Shown: positions 10,206 through 22,443 of the stretch, one piece after another | Layout of the letters: each line of letters starts with the position of its first letter | How positions within the stretch are numbered: the first letter of the stretch is position 1 | Source: Argentina anserina | Lineage: Eukaryota; Streptophyta; Magnoliopsida; Rosales; Rosaceae | Assembly: GCF_933775445.1 (NCBI RefSeq) | Contig: NC_065874.1 | Span: forward strand, 33,116,501-33,180,500 | Direction: 5' to 3' | Length of the DNA stretch: 64,000 nucleotides | Notes under the pieces: model-generated | Database searches by the model: none | Seen by the model: the letters and a program-made list of their open reading frames with translations, nothing else | What the model was told of the DNA's origin: nothing | Translations under genes and position numbers: made by a program

Positions 10206-10495
10206 AGATCAAAAGTCATCCAGAAGATGTATCGCAGCGAACAAAATGAAATTCTCCAAAGTTGTGCTGCCAGTGCTAATAAACTTCAGCTGGTATATAT
10301 GTTTTCCTATTTTCTTTGGCATTTTTAAGTTACTCTTTGAACAGCTGCTGGTGGTAGCTGATAAAAATAAATATGATACATTTCTCCATGTAATTGTTTT
10401 CCTTTCTGAATAACGTAAGCCATTAACCCCTTCTACACCGGCATATATGGCATTATGAATATAGGATTATCATGCTAACTTTAAAGTCTTCTTTT
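10206..10495 (+). pseudogene. partial duplicate of a MED15 exon and following intron
   Basis: The segment starting ATCAAAAGTCATCCAGAAG aligns with MED15 coding exon 6 (15528-15602, ATAAAAGTCATGAAGGAG). The similarity continues past the splice donor into the intron: CCATGTAA.TGTTTTCCTTT.TGAA, and then ATGGCATTAT...ATCATGCTAA. An insertion of several codons lies inside the exon-like part, and no other MED15 exon accompanies it. Because intron sequence is kept, this is a DNA-level duplication, not a processed copy. It lies about 2 kb upstream of the start codon of the parental gene, in the same orientation. Confidence 0.75.
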
Positions 10496-10898
10496 AGTTA
10501 ATTTGCTCGCACGACTTCCGAAACCATTCTCAGCCAGATTTGGTTAGGAACATGAAAATGTCTAACAATCCGGCTAGCAGAAATTTCTGTTGTTCAATGT
10601 ACTGATGTTGTAATTTTCACTTCATAAGTTTATTTCTCAAGCTAAGCCAGCTCGTAAGAAAATATATTGCATGTTCTATTTAAAGAAGTTAGTCTCAAGT
10701 ATCACAAGTCATTACATCAACAAGTACAACGATATCTCACTGTTTATTTCTATTAGTGATCAAAGTAACATAAACAAGTATGTTCTGCCGTTTGTTGTAT
10801 CTAACCTTATAGATCATCGTGATTCGTGAACTTAATTATATCTTCAAATTCGATATACTAGGACCATGAGGCTTCAATAATGCTCAATTAATCACCAT
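10496..10898. other. spacer, nothing recognised
   Basis: AT-rich unique-looking sequence between the MED15 exon duplicate and the tandem repeat. No coding or RNA feature supported. Confidence 0.4.
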
Positions 10899-11557
10899 GA
10901 GAGAACTTGTAGCACTCGAGGTAGAACTAGAAAAGTAATAAAACAGTTACAAAAAATTATAGTAGATTTTTGTAAAAGAAATGTAATAAACTCTCATGGC
11001 TTGCCGAATGTAACAAACCATAAATTTCTTAATCTTATCCTATAAACGAACTTTTAAACCATTTATCTCTATTGAAAATCTTGTAGCACACGAGGTAGGA
11101 CTAGAAAAGTAATAAAACAGTTATAAAAAATTATAGTACATTTTTATAAAGATAAATGTAATAAATTCTCACGGCTTGCCGAATGTAACAAAGCATAAGT
11201 TTCTTAATCTTACCCTATAACGAACTTTTAAACCGTTTGATCTCTCTTGAAAATCTTGTAGCACAAGAGCCAAGATGTAGGACTAGAAAAGTAATAAAAC
11301 AGTTACAAAAAATTATAGTAGCTAGGTTCTTATAAAAAGAAATGTAATGAATTCTCACTAATGAAACTATAAGTTTCTTAAGCTTGCCCAATAAACAAAC
11401 TTTAATCTTAAACCGTTTTATCTCTATTGAAAATCTTGTAGCACACGAGCTAGGGTTAGAAAACTAATAAAAACTCGGTGTGTGCCGAATGTAACAAATC
11501 ATAAGTTTCTTAATCTTGCCCTAACGAACTTTTAAACCGTTTTATCTCTACTGAAAA
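10899..11557 (+). repeat. tandem repeat, ~175-bp period, about 3.7 copies
   Basis: Units begin near 10899, 11074, 11249 and 11429 with the phrase CTTGTAGCAC.CGAG, and each carries AAAAGTAATAAAACAGTTA, GGCTTGCCGAATGTAACAAA, TTTCTTAATCTTA and CGAACTTTTAAACC. The last unit is shortened by an internal deletion (the GTAATAAAACAG part is abbreviated) and the array ends at about 11557. It lies 220 bases upstream of the MED15 TATA-like sequence, so it may sit in the MED15 promoter. Confidence 0.85.
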
Positions 11558-11779
11558 TACAAACTCACAATCATGTTCATATCATGTCACCAATCATGAA
11601 TTTTTCTTACAAACCTTCTCCATATTTCCTTGATCAAAGTTTCCACAGTTGCCTCTTATCTCAAATGGATTAACCTTGGATTAAAGTCCCCATCTCTTTT
11701 GGATTAACCATAGATAAAGGTATTAGCCATTCAAAAGCCAAATCAACCCGACCCGAATAACCATAGAAGAAATCACACC

Positions 11780-11788
11780 TATATATAA
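11780..11788 (+). promoter_or_regulatory. TATA-like element of MED15
   Basis: TATATATAA lies upstream of an apparent leader. A GT at 12017 and an AG ending at 12386 can define a 370-base leader intron ending just before the start codon at 12393. Placement is inferred from spacing only. Confidence 0.45.
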
Positions 11789-12392
11789 GATGCAAAATAT
11801 TCTTGGTCGTCGTCTTCGTCTTTGATTTCCATGGCTTCCAACCCATAGATTTGGGTATATTCTCCGATTAGTTCACTCATTATTTCTCATTACTTGCAAA
11901 ATTGACTTCATTCCTACGCATCATCCAAAACCCTTTGCTCCTGATTCCAGCTTAATCTCTCCGACGATTTCAATCTCTTCCCAGTTTTGGGAATCTCAAA
12001 GTTTCAATCTTTAAAGGTAAAAGGTGACTTTTTTTATGGAAATTTTGGTCTCAATTTTGATGGGTTTCGGCTTTTTATGGTGATTGGATTAGGGATTTTG
12101 TGTAACACTTTCATCACCATGACACCATGAGTTTTGTTTATCCGATTGTTGATGATTTTGTTAGGGTTTTGGTTGTGTTTGAATTGCAAAGTTTCGATTT
12201 TTACATGTTTGAATTTGGGAATTGCGTGTTTGAGTTGATCTAGCTTGATGGATTCGATTGTTTGGCATTAAATTTTGTATAACTGTTTCAAATTTGGCAA
12301 CTTTTGTCAGATAATTTGTGCCTTGTGAGTTGGTGTTTTTGATCAGGTTTGTATTGAATTGTTAGTTTTTGTTGGGGCTGTTTTAGGTTTCG

Positions 12393-13000
12393 ATGGACAC
12401 GAATAACTGGAGGCCTCCTCCAGGTGGGGAGCCTGCAATGGATGCAGGAGATTGGAGGAGCCAGTTGCAGGCAGATTCACGGCAGAGAATTGTTAATAAG
12501 ATGTTAGTATATGCTGAAATTTTTCATGTGCATTGGTGTGTTCGTCTTGGATTAGCTTTTGTTGTAATGTTGATGATGGCTTTTTGATTTTGTTGCATGT
12601 GAAGTATGGATACGTTGAAGAGGCATCTTCCCTTCTCCGGTCAAGAGGGATTGCATGAACTCAAGAAAATCGCTGTTAGGTTTGAGGAAAAGATTTATAC
12701 TGCTGCTACAAGCCAGGTATCTTTGTCATCATGGCCATAGAAACATGTGTGTGTTGTGCGTGTACCATAATCGGATTATATACGAAAGATAATCCAGTTT
12801 TTGTGTCTTTTTGTAGTCGGATTATTTACGAAAAATATCTCTGAAGATGCTGACGATGGAGAACAAGTCTCAGAACACCATAGGAAACAATTCTTTACCA
12901 AGCAACTCTGGTGGTAATAGTAACAGACCCCCTGATCCAGGTAAAAACACATCGGAAAACATGCTTCTATTTAGCTCATTCTAGACTGGAATTCTTTTGG

Positions 13001-13036
<36 letters not shown>

Positions 13037-16000
13037 ATAAACCTTGCAAGGGAGGGAATCATGATTCATGAGGCCTTCCCAAACTTAAGAAGGTTTGTAT
13101 CATGCAAAATGTGTTGAGTATAAGTCATTTCTTCGTGGTGCACCCCATTGTTGTCGGAAAATGTTGTATTGCCCTCGGCTTTTCTTTGTTTATACCAAGC
13201 CTAGTTTTAAACTATTACAACTTTACTCGATCTCTTTTGCTCTTTGTTGTTTCAATTCTAGCTCTCATTTTCTTTTTGATGTACTTCGCTGGAGTAGGAT
13301 CTTTCGGTATGCAAGCCCAAGCCCCCAATCAAGGACAGTCACTCTCTATGCCAGTTCCAGCCAATCAGTCTCAAACACGCCAACAGCTCTTATCACAGAA
13401 CATTCAGAATAACATAACTCCTGCTGGAGTTCAAAATTCTGCTGGGTTGTCATCTGCACTACCCCCTGCATCTGGTCTCACCCAGAACCCTATGGTTGGA
13501 CAAAGTGCAAACTTGCAAAGTATGTCGGGTACATCACATAATTCATTAGGGAACTCCATGGGCCAGGGGGTAGCCTCAAATATGTTTGCTAATCCCCAAA
13601 GGCCAATGCCAGGAAGACAACAGGTAGTTCCCCAACAGCAACAACAGCAACCCCAAAACTCACAGCAGTATATGTACCAACAACAGTTACAACAACAGCT
13701 TATGAAGCCAAACTTTAAGCCGGGAAACATGCAACTTGTGCAAAATCATATGCAACAGCAACAGCAACAGCAGCAGCAGCAGCAAAACTTATTACAACCA
13801 CCTCAATTGCAATCTTCCCAGCAATCTGTTATGCAACCTCCTGCAGTGCAGTCTTCTCTCTCTAGTCTGCAGCATAATCAACAACCTGCCATGCAACACT
13901 CGTCACAATCCATGCTTCAGCAGCATCCTCAATCTGTTCTCCGTCAGCAACAGCAGCCTCAACAGTCTTCTGTTGTCCATCAGCAGCAAACACCAATCCC
14001 ACAGCAGCCAATATTGCCTACACAGCCACAGCTTATGGTGCAACAGCCAAATTCGACAAACTTGCCGCAAAATCAGCTTATCGGGCAACAAAACAATGTC
14101 GGGGACATGCAGCAGCAGCAGCAACAGCAAAGGTTACTGAGCCAGCAGAATAATATGTTAAACTTGCAACAGCAGCAGCAGCAGCAACAACAACAACAGC
14201 AACACCAATTAATGTCTCAGCAAAACAACCTTTCAAATATGCATCAGCAACAGTTGGGCCCACAGAATAATGTTACTGGATTACAGCAACAGCAGCACCT
14301 TGGTAGTCAAATTGGCAACTCAAGCATGCAAACTAATCAGCATCCTGCACACATGCTGCAAGCCAAGGTTCAGCAACATCAGAGTTCATCGTTACCCACT
14401 CAAGGACACCAGTCCCAACCCCAGGCTTCACAACAACAATTATTGTCTCAGATTCAATCTCAGCCCTCACAGATGCAACAACCTATGGGTATGCAACAGC
14501 AACCGAATGCACTGCAACGAGATATGACGCAAAGAATGCAAGCATCGGGTCATGTATCAGGAGCCATGCTTCAACCACTAAATGTAATGGAACAGCAAAA
14601 GCAGTTATATCAGTCTCAAAGACCTGAGACATCATCAAGTATGTTGTCAGCAATTATGCATGTTCCTACTTCTGTTTTACTTCTTAGTTTACCTTCTTTT
14701 TTATTCCTTACACCCAGTGTTCTGCAAGTAATGCCTTTTCTAATGCTAAGGTTATGCAAATATTGATGTCTATATGTGTATATTTTGTAGCGTCTATGGA
14801 TTCCAGTCATTCCACAGCCCAGACTGGACATACAAATGGTGCAGATTGGCAAGAGGAGGTCTATCAAAAGGTGAGATCCCTGAGTTATAGGGTTTAGCTG
14901 CTGTCACAACCTGAAATAAAATACTGAAGTATGAACTTAGTAGAAAACAGTATGTAGTGGGTGATACAGTAGGGTAATATTATTCAGAGAAAAATCATGT
15001 CCACTTGTTTATGGTAATTGAAATAGGGAAGGCATTGCTTTAGATAAAGCCATTTGGGTGATGACATATCGGTGCTAACCTAAGAATACATCAGCTAATT
15101 TATACATGAGTAGAAAATTTTCCTGGTGTACCAGAAGAATTTTGACGTTCACATATATCCCATCTCACTAGAAATGGTTTTGTAGGAACGCTTGGCCGTC
15201 TTAAAAGAGCTTGTGTTATGGCTCTATTATGTCTCTGAGGATAACAATTGACTGGTAATAAGCTATGGAGAGATTGAAAAGCAGTAGAGAAAACATCCTA
15301 TTATTCCCATAAGTAAAGATCCCAAGATTAGATGAAAAATTGTTTTTCGGATTTTCTTTGTAGTTATCAAAATTGTTATCTAAAGAAACTTCAAAGATTC
15401 AAAAACACAAATACTTTCAAACATTTTTAACCAGTAATAATTAAAGAGATCTTGTGATCTCATAGAATATGCAACCGTGTTGACGTTGCAAGTATCTTTT
15501 TAATCATCTGCTTGATGTTTTTTACAGATAAAAGTCATGAAGGAGATGTACTTCCCCGAGCTAAGTGAAATGTACCAAAAAATTGCTGCTAAACTTCATC
15601 AGGTATGTTTTTCCATTTCCCTTTGTATTTTTTACTCTTCAACCAGCTGGTGTACTATATGATATAATTTTTCCATGTAACTGTTTTCCTTTTTGAACAA
15701 CTGCATTACTGAAGCCATGAAGTCTTTCTAAATGGCATTATTATTAACATGCTAATATCAGTTGCTACAAGGTCTTTGGCTTACCACTCTTCTTTCTGTT
15801 CGCTAGCAAGATTCTCTTCCGCAACAGCCAAAGTCAGATCAGCTTGATAAGCTGAAAATGTTCAAGACCATGCTTGAGCGCCTCAGAGCAGTCTTACAAT
15901 TGACAAAAAGTAACATATCACTTGGTCTGAAGGAGAAGCTGGGTTTATACGAGAAGCAGATAATAAATTTTATTAATACAAATAGACCCAGGAAGCCAGT

Positions 16001-18699
16001 GCAGCTCCCCCCGCCGCATATGCAGCCCATGCAGCAGTCACAACCCCAAATCACTCAAGTGCAATCTCATGAAAATCAGATGAACCCACAATTGCAACCC
16101 ATGAACTTGCAAGGTCCTGTGGCAACAATGCAGCAGAACAATATGACTGGCTTGCAGCAAAATTCTATGTCTTCATTATCTGGGGTTTCAACAGCACAGC
16201 AGAACATGATGAATCCTTTGCAGCCAAGTTCCAATATGGATCCAGGACAAACTGCTCTAAACTCGCTGCAGCAGGTCCCTGTGGGCTCTATCCAACAAAC
16301 TGCTGTCAGTGCTCCCCAACAAGCTAATATGAATGCCTTATCATCCCAAAATGGGATCAACATGCTTCAGAACAACATTAATCCCCTTCAGTCAAATTCT
16401 GGTATTCTTCATAGCCAACATCTGAAACAGCAGGAACAGCAATTGCATCAGAATCAAATCAAGCAACAATATCAACAACGACAGATGCAGCAGCAGTTGA
16501 TGCAGAAGCAACAGATAATTCAACAGCAGCAGCAACAGTTACAGCAGCAAGCAAAGCAGCAGATGCCTGGACAGTTGCAGGCACACCAGATTCCGCAGCC
16601 TCATCAAATCAGTGATGTTAATGATGTGAAAATTAGACCGGGGATGGGTGTTAAGCCAGGGGCTTTTCAGCAACATATGTCTGTAGCCCAGCGTGGTTAT
16701 CCTCATCTGCAAATGAAAGGATCCCAATATCCTGTTACATCAAATAATTCACTCCAGGCTCATTCTCCTCAACTTTCACAGCATTCATCTCCCCAAGTTG
16801 ACCCCCATTTGATAGTCCCTAAAGCTGGGACCCCTTTGCAAAATGCTAGTTCACCATTTGTCAACCCATCTCCCTCAACTCCCATAGCTCCATCGCCTAT
16901 GCCAGGGGATTCAGAGAAACCTTCCTCCCTCTCAAATGCTGGAAATGTTGGACATCAACACACAACTGGCACTGGAGCTCAGGTTCAGTCCCTTGCCATT
17001 GGCACCCCTGGGATTTCAGCCTCTCCTTTGCTCGCTGAATTTAGCGGTCCAGATGGCACTCATGCTACTGCTTTGTCAACTATATCTGGCAAGTTGAGTG
17101 TTACAGAGCAGCCTCTTGAGCGCTTGATTAAAGCGGTTAGTCTCATCCTTGTATTTTATTATACTCGGTGGTTTTTACATCCCTTTTCACTCATCAGTAT
17201 CATTTGACTCGAGGTAATCATAATTTTCAGGTCAAATCAATATCACCAAAGGCATTGAGTGCATCTGTCAGTGACATAGGTTCAGTAGTGAGTATGATTG
17301 ATAGAATAGCAGGTTCAGCACCAGGTAATGGATCTAGAGCTGCAGTCGGTGAGGATCTGGTTGCTATGACAAAATGCCGTCTGCAAGCAAGAAACTTCAT
17401 CACTCATGATGGAACAACAAATGGGACAAGGAAAATGAGGCGATACACAAGTGCCATGCCCTTAAATGTGGTGTCATCAGGTGGCAGCCTGAATGATAGT
17501 TTCAAGCAGATGACCGGTTCAGAGACATCTGACCTGGAGTCTACTGCAACATCTCGTATCAAAAGACCTAGGATTGAGGTATTTATCTTTTTTTTCTTGT
17601 AACTACAAATGATGTGATCGATGCATGCATAATAGCTGTACTTCATATGTAAATAACAATAGCACCAATGAGGACTAAAGCTAAGCATACACTTACTCCT
17701 GCACCTAATCATACACTTTTATGGCCTGAAGTGCTGACGCAATCAGAAATTATACACATAACTATAGGGAATTGTTTGCTTTTGTTTTATCCCGAGGAAG
17801 ATGGAATTAAAAGTTGAAATTCTATGTAAAAATGTTGTTACATTGTTGCATGCTTTACATTGTTACATTTTGGTGTATTCTTCTAGTTATGGTCAAAAGA
17901 ATCACCACTTCTTCCATAAATGATTATATGGCATATCTAATTTTTGCAGGCTAATCATGCTCTTATGGAAGAAATAAGAGAAATAAATCGGCGTCTTATA
18001 GACACAGTTGTTGATATCAGTGATGAAGATGTTGATCCGAGTGCAGCAGCTGCTGAAAGGGGTGAAGGAACCATTGTCAAGTGCTCTTTTGATGCTGTGG
18101 CGCTGAGTCCCAACTTGAAATCACAATATGCTTCAGCACAAATGGTTGGTCCTAAGACATTACTGCACCCATCTGTTACCTGTATTAAAATATTGCTCTG
18201 ATAGTCAAATAAATTGATGTATGGATTTACTTCAATGTGTGCAGTCTCCGATTCAGCCATTAAGACTGCTTGTTCCAACAAATTATCCCAACTGCTCTCC
18301 GATACTGTTAGACAAGTTTCCAGTTGAAGTCAGGTGGGAAAATTAAGTTTCTGAAAGTTTTCTCATGTTGCTAGCACTTGTGTTATATGAACTAAATAGA
18401 TGTTAGTTTCAAACTAACGGCCATATGGGTCAGCGTCTTTTTCTAGGTAACTTTTTATTTTGTTGTTGACTACAATGGTTTACTTTGACAGCAAGGAGTA
18501 CGAAGATCTTTCTGTGAAGGCAAAATCAAGGTTTAGCATCTCTTTACGAAGCATTTCGCAGCCCATGTCCCTTGGGGAGATAGCAAGGACTTGGGATATC
18601 TGTGCACGTGCAGTTATTTCTGAGCATGCGCAGAGAAGTGGTGGAGGAAGCTTCAGCTCAAAGTACGGCACATGGGAAAACTGTTTGAGTGCTGCTTGA
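12393..18699 (+). CDS. MED15: Mediator complex subunit 15, KIX domain, spliced
   Basis: MED15 is a tail-module subunit of the nuclear Mediator complex that links activators to RNA polymerase II. Eleven coding exons, all with GT..AG introns and consistent phase: 12393-12502, 12605-12716, 12817-12940, 13298-14638, 14791-14870, 15528-15602, 15807-17135, 17231-17578, 17950-18144, 18245-18333, 18492-18699. Total 4011 nt, 1336 residues, essentially the length of Arabidopsis MED15a. Residues about 16-95 form the KIX domain (DWR...[15 protein letters not shown]...[17 protein letters not shown]). The middle is a long Gln/Asn/Met/Pro low-complexity region with polyQ runs. Conserved blocks follow: [65 protein letters not shown]-like, and a C-terminal SKYGTWENC. 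No lesions seen. The start follows a likely leader intron. Confidence 0.95.
13004..13034. repeat. (TA)n microsatellite in MED15 intron 3
   Basis: About 15 TA dinucleotides in a row within the intron between coding exons 3 and 4. Likely length-polymorphic. Confidence 0.9.
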
Positions 18700-19299
18700 T
18701 AACCATGAAGAGCTGAAAAAGCCACTCCTATGATGTGTTATTACGCGTTTGCATGATCTTTACCTGCTGTTGTGGCACGACGATTGAAGTAGTTCTGGAT
18801 TACCTGGTAGGCAGATATGGTGACAAACTTCCTCGGGATATCTTCATACAAACTCTCCAATGTGGGTTCTCTGTTGTGTTTGTCCCAGGTTATATCTGGG
18901 TGCTATTGTTGATACTGTAAATAATGTCAAAGAATGAAGATGCGGAGTTCTGCTCCGTTTGTAATGAAGCTATTTTTTTTCAAAGGTTATTCTATATTTC
19001 TATAGCTTATCGACTTGCTAATTATTAGCTTGGGAAGTATTTATAGTCTAGTTTCGTAGCGAAAGCAGTCAGTTTACTGTTCAGTTGGGAAATGTAACGC
19101 TAGCACGTACTGTCTGAAAGGAAAATTGTCACATTTCCTAATTTGTATGAAAATCAGTTCTTTAATTCTCTAATTGAAAAATTCGCTTTGTTACAGGTTC
19201 GTGGTGCTGGTGTGTAACAACTAACAACAGCTTTGCCTGAAGTGTATTGTCCTGACTCCTGAACGTCCTGGCTGCAAGTAGTTTCAAATTCTAGTGTAT
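18700..19299. other. MED15 3' untranslated region and flank
   Basis: Sequence after the TGA at 18697-18699 continues as a plausible 3' untranslated region. Small open frames here are chance. The flank is cut at 19300 by the Mutator-like element. Confidence 0.5.
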
Positions 19300-19308
19300 T
19301 TTCCTTTT

Positions 19309-20386
19309 GAGAAAAAACTCAAAATGATAACTGAAGTATCGTGAAAATTATTTTTTGGTACCTACGAATTTTTGTTATCCGAAATGGTACCTGAACCTCC
19401 GTTAGTTTCTCTGTTAAATTGATGATGTGACATGTATTTAGAGTTTTTTTACCAAATATAGTAAAACCTCGTTAAATAATACCCGATTAAATAATAACCT
19501 CGCTAAAATAAAACTATTTTCCGGTCTCAATTCGGAGCCAACGTGTTAAATTAATAATTCACTAAATTTATAAGATAATAGAAGTTCGAAAATTTATTTA
19601 GCTAGACCCCATCAAATATATAAATTATTAGTGTAATAATTTATATAATAAATTTTAAATTTATGAGGATTTCATTAAAAAAATTAATTAACATAATCAT
19701 CATCAAACAATATAATATTTTGAACAATGTTGTACATAAAAAATATTATATTTAATAAGGTATACGTAATAAATTAAACAATGTAAGTTAAAACCTTTTT
19801 CTTCAACAAAATGAAACAAAATATTTATTATATCTTGATAAATTAATAAGCTATAAATAAATTAATAAATTATTAATATTGATATATTAATATATCGCTA
19901 AATTAATAAATTTTATCAATCCGAGACTATTAATAAATAGAGGTTTTACGGTAAGTAATAAGAAAAATAATAATTTTAAAATTAATTTTGTTATTATTGC
20001 TAAACAAATATATATACTAAAACTTGTGTTATGTTTTGTGATACAAGAGTTAATTTTCCTCTTAAAATTACAAATTTCATAAAAAAATATTGTAAATAAA
20101 TTTGCAAATAATATAGGTATGATTTATCAAGTCCAACAAATTTTCAGTCAGTTTGGTGAATTTGTGAGAATTTTGAAGGAAAAAGATAGGAAATATAAAA
20201 AAATTCTGTATAGACCATTTTGTCCTTCTAAATACATGTCACATCATCAATTTAACGGAGAAATTAACGGATGAACTATATTGGGTAACGGTGCAATAGT
20301 TCAGGTACCATTTCAGGTAATAAAAATTCGTAGGTACAAAAAAACACATTTCACGATACTTCAGGTATCATTTTGGGTATTTTCCC
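19309..20386. mobile_element. Mutator-like element with long inverted repeats
   Basis: The target duplication TTTCCTTTT is perfect and 9 bp long (19300-19308 and 20387-20395), diagnostic of the Mutator superfamily. Terminal inverted repeats span about 135 bases on the left (19309-19442) and about 160 on the right (20227-20386); the right copy has about 25 extra bases. Shared phrases include CAAAATGATA.CTGAAGTATCGTGAAA, TACCTACGAATTTTT and TTAAATTGATGATGTGACATGTATTTA. No MURA-type transposase is present, so it is non-autonomous. It contains a further nested element. Confidence 0.85.
19459..19950. mobile_element. element nested inside the Mutator-like element
   Basis: The left end TAGTAAAACCTCGTTAAATAATA is inverted at the right as TTAATAAATAGAGGTTTTACGGTA. 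The interior is AT-rich and without coding potential. It lies wholly between the Mutator inverted repeats, so it inserted after, or travelled as cargo with, the outer element. No unambiguous target duplication was found. Confidence 0.55.
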
Positions 20387-20705
20387 TTTCCTTTTCATAC
20401 AGTTGTTTTCTTTTGATTTTTTAAACTTAACTTTCGGAAATGATTGTAAAGTAATGAAAATATGAACATTTTTTAGCAGTTGATTTTGCAAATATAACAT
20501 TATAAAGTTAACATTTTCTTGAAGTCAAGAATCAACTTAACCGCAACTGGGCTACATAATTTCATGCATGTAGATTGCACAATTTTGTATGTTGATGTAA
20601 ACAATGTTATGGTTTAGTCATTTGTGTCACAAACTCCATTATAGGCCTTAACAAGATTTGTTAATCATCTCCGAGCTTAAACCCAGTGTTTTGAGTTCTG
20701 GCCAC

Positions 20706-20714
20706 TATAAATAG
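20706..20714 (+). promoter_or_regulatory. TATA box of the intact F-box gene
   Basis: TATAAATAG precedes a leader exon ending TTTCAG at 20804. A leader intron follows (GT at 20805, AG at 21166-21167), and its acceptor is 20 bases before the start codon at 21187. The same promoter and donor arrangement recurs at 23542-23671. Confidence 0.7.
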
Positions 20715-21186
20715 ACTCCCTCTTGTTCTCTCCCTTTTTAGGGTTTGCACCGGATGCCTTTTTTTTTTCTTAGTGGGCAGAACAGAAGCCTCTCTTCCTT
20801 TCAGGTAATCACGTTTCTCTTTCTCAAATTCAATGTCTCTTGTTCTTAACTAAGAAAAAGATGCAAACTTTGGCCACAATTCATGTCATTTTAATCAAAG
20901 ATGGAAACTTTATAGCCATGTTGAATCAGCATGTTGTGTACTTCATGCCTGTTTCTCTGATATGGTTTGCAAACTAAGAAAAAAGATTGAAACTTTAGCA
21001 GGGTAGAAAGACTGTTGTGTTAAAGCTCTGAACTTTAAGTCACATTTGTGTTAATCTGATATTATATTTGAGTTTATGTTTGTGGTAATCTGAGATGAAC
21101 AATATTACTCTATGACTTTAATCTGAAATGAGCATGTATAACTTTGCCTCTCTGCAAATTGGAGCAGTTCACTGAAAATTGGAGCA

Positions 21187-22443
21187 ATGTCTGACTATCT
21201 TCCTGTGGAAGTCATTACCAACATATTACTCAGGCTACCCGCTAAGTCTTTGGTCATTTGCACCTCAGTCTGCAAGTCCTGGAGGTCCATGATTAAAGAT
21301 TCGAGCTTTATTGGCGCCCACCATAGCCGCACAATCGATTCCAACAACCGCCATGGCACTCACCTCCTACTACTACACAGGTTTTATCCTAAAGATTCTA
21401 GCCTTGAGGGCCGCAATAGTTCAGTCGATGGGGTGAAAAATGATGTATACTCGTTGCATTATGATAATAGTTCTTTTGATGATTGTTGCGAGATAGGATT
21501 ACAATGTCCAATTGCTGAGAGGGGAATGCATAACGAGTGTTTCCGTGTGGTTGGTGTTTGTAATGGGCTGGTATGCCTAGCAGATGATTTAGAATGTTAT
21601 GGTTACACCTTCTTGATTTGGAATCCCTCTATAAGAAAGGTAGTAACCCTTCCCAGTCCTGGCCTTACCTTTCAAACAGTTGGTGGGTATGATGCTTATC
21701 ATGGGTTTGCATTTGATGCTGTTACCAAAGACTATAAGGTGGTGAGGATTGTCGAGGATCAATATGGATGGAATGACAAAGAAGCTGAAAATCGAACTTT
21801 TGTGGAGGTTTATTCACTAGCTGCAAGCTCATGGAGTAGTAGTAGGTTAATTGATCCACAATGTGGGTTATCTGGTATACGCTCACCCTCAGCTTTTGTT
21901 AATGGGGCTCTACATTGGGATGCACACGGTTTGAGGAGTAGCACACGCCGCTATTTTATATTGGCATTTGATGTGGGCAGTGAGTTATTTCAGGAGATAA
22001 TGATGCCAAAGTGTTTGGATTGGGATTCATTATGCCTAGGAGGCATGACATTGCGATCGTCTGTTTCAGGAGATGGAAATTCTCTTGCTCTGTTCGTGAG
22101 GTGTTCTAGTGATAGCAATGCCGACTCTCTACTTGATGTGTGGGTAATGAAAGAATATTGTGTGGAGGAGTCGTGGACCAAATTGACAACTCTCCGCCCA
22201 CCTGGTCCTGAAGGAAATTTGCATAAAGCTTTATGTTTTAGAAAGAGTGGTGAAGTAGTGATGATATGTAATTTTGGGTGGGATTATTATGGAAGCCGAG
22301 ATGCTGAAAGTGAATTAGTTTCGCTAGACCTTGTAAGCGGACATTTCAAGAATCTTGGGATTTGTCGATATAAACATTACACCATGGATCCTTATGAGGA
22401 AAGCCTTGTCTTACTTGACAGGAGTGAAGCTGTTTCTTGCTGA
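21187..22443 (+). CDS. F-box protein with FBA (kelch-associated) domain
   Basis: Likely substrate receptor of an SCF (Skp1-Cullin-F-box) ubiquitin ligase, acting in nucleus or cytosol. The protein has 418 residues in a single coding exon. Residues 3-45 are the F-box (LPVEVITNILLRLPAKSL...CKSWRSMIKDSSFI), followed by the F-box-associated domain with its usual blocks: VCNGLVCL near 126, FLIWNPSIRK near 148, DYKVVRI near 187, FVNGALHWDAHG near 240, FDVGSELFQEIMMP, and VWVMKEYCVEESWTKL near 325. The length matches At3g06240/CPR1-like proteins. It is the only intact F-box gene among six copies in the window. A broken tandem copy lies at 30823-31534 and shares its 3' flank. The substrate cannot be inferred from sequence. 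Confidence 0.92.
   Translation: MSDYLPVEVITNILLRLPAKSLVICTSVCKSWRSMIKDSSFIGAHHSRTIDSNNRHGTHLLLLHRFYPKDSSLEGRNSSVDGVKNDVYSLHYDNSSFDDCCEIGLQCPIAERGMHNECFRVVGVCNGLVCLADDLECYGYTFLIWNPSIRKVVTLPSPGLTFQTVGGYDAYHGFAFDAVTKDYKVVRIVEDQYGWNDKEAENRTFVEVYSLAASSWSSSRLIDPQCGLSGIRSPSAFVNGALHWDAHGLRSSTRRYFILAFDVGSELFQEIMMPKCLDWDSLCLGGMTLRSSVSGDGNSLALFVRCSSDSNADSLLDVWVMKEYCVEESWTKLTTLRPPGPEGNLHKALCFRKSGEVVMICNFGWDYYGSRDAESELVSLDLVSGHFKNLGICRYKHYTMDPYEESLVLLDRSEAVSC

Noticed and set aside
13431..14263. Cys/Leu/Val-rich open frames antisense to MED15, and alternative frames on the same strand
   Set aside because: They are by-products of CAG/CAA repeats, which stay open in several frames. No domain, and the MED15 sense frame is clearly coding.
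18735..18920. Small gene after MED15
   Set aside because: Short open frame within the likely MED15 3' untranslated region, no start context or domain.
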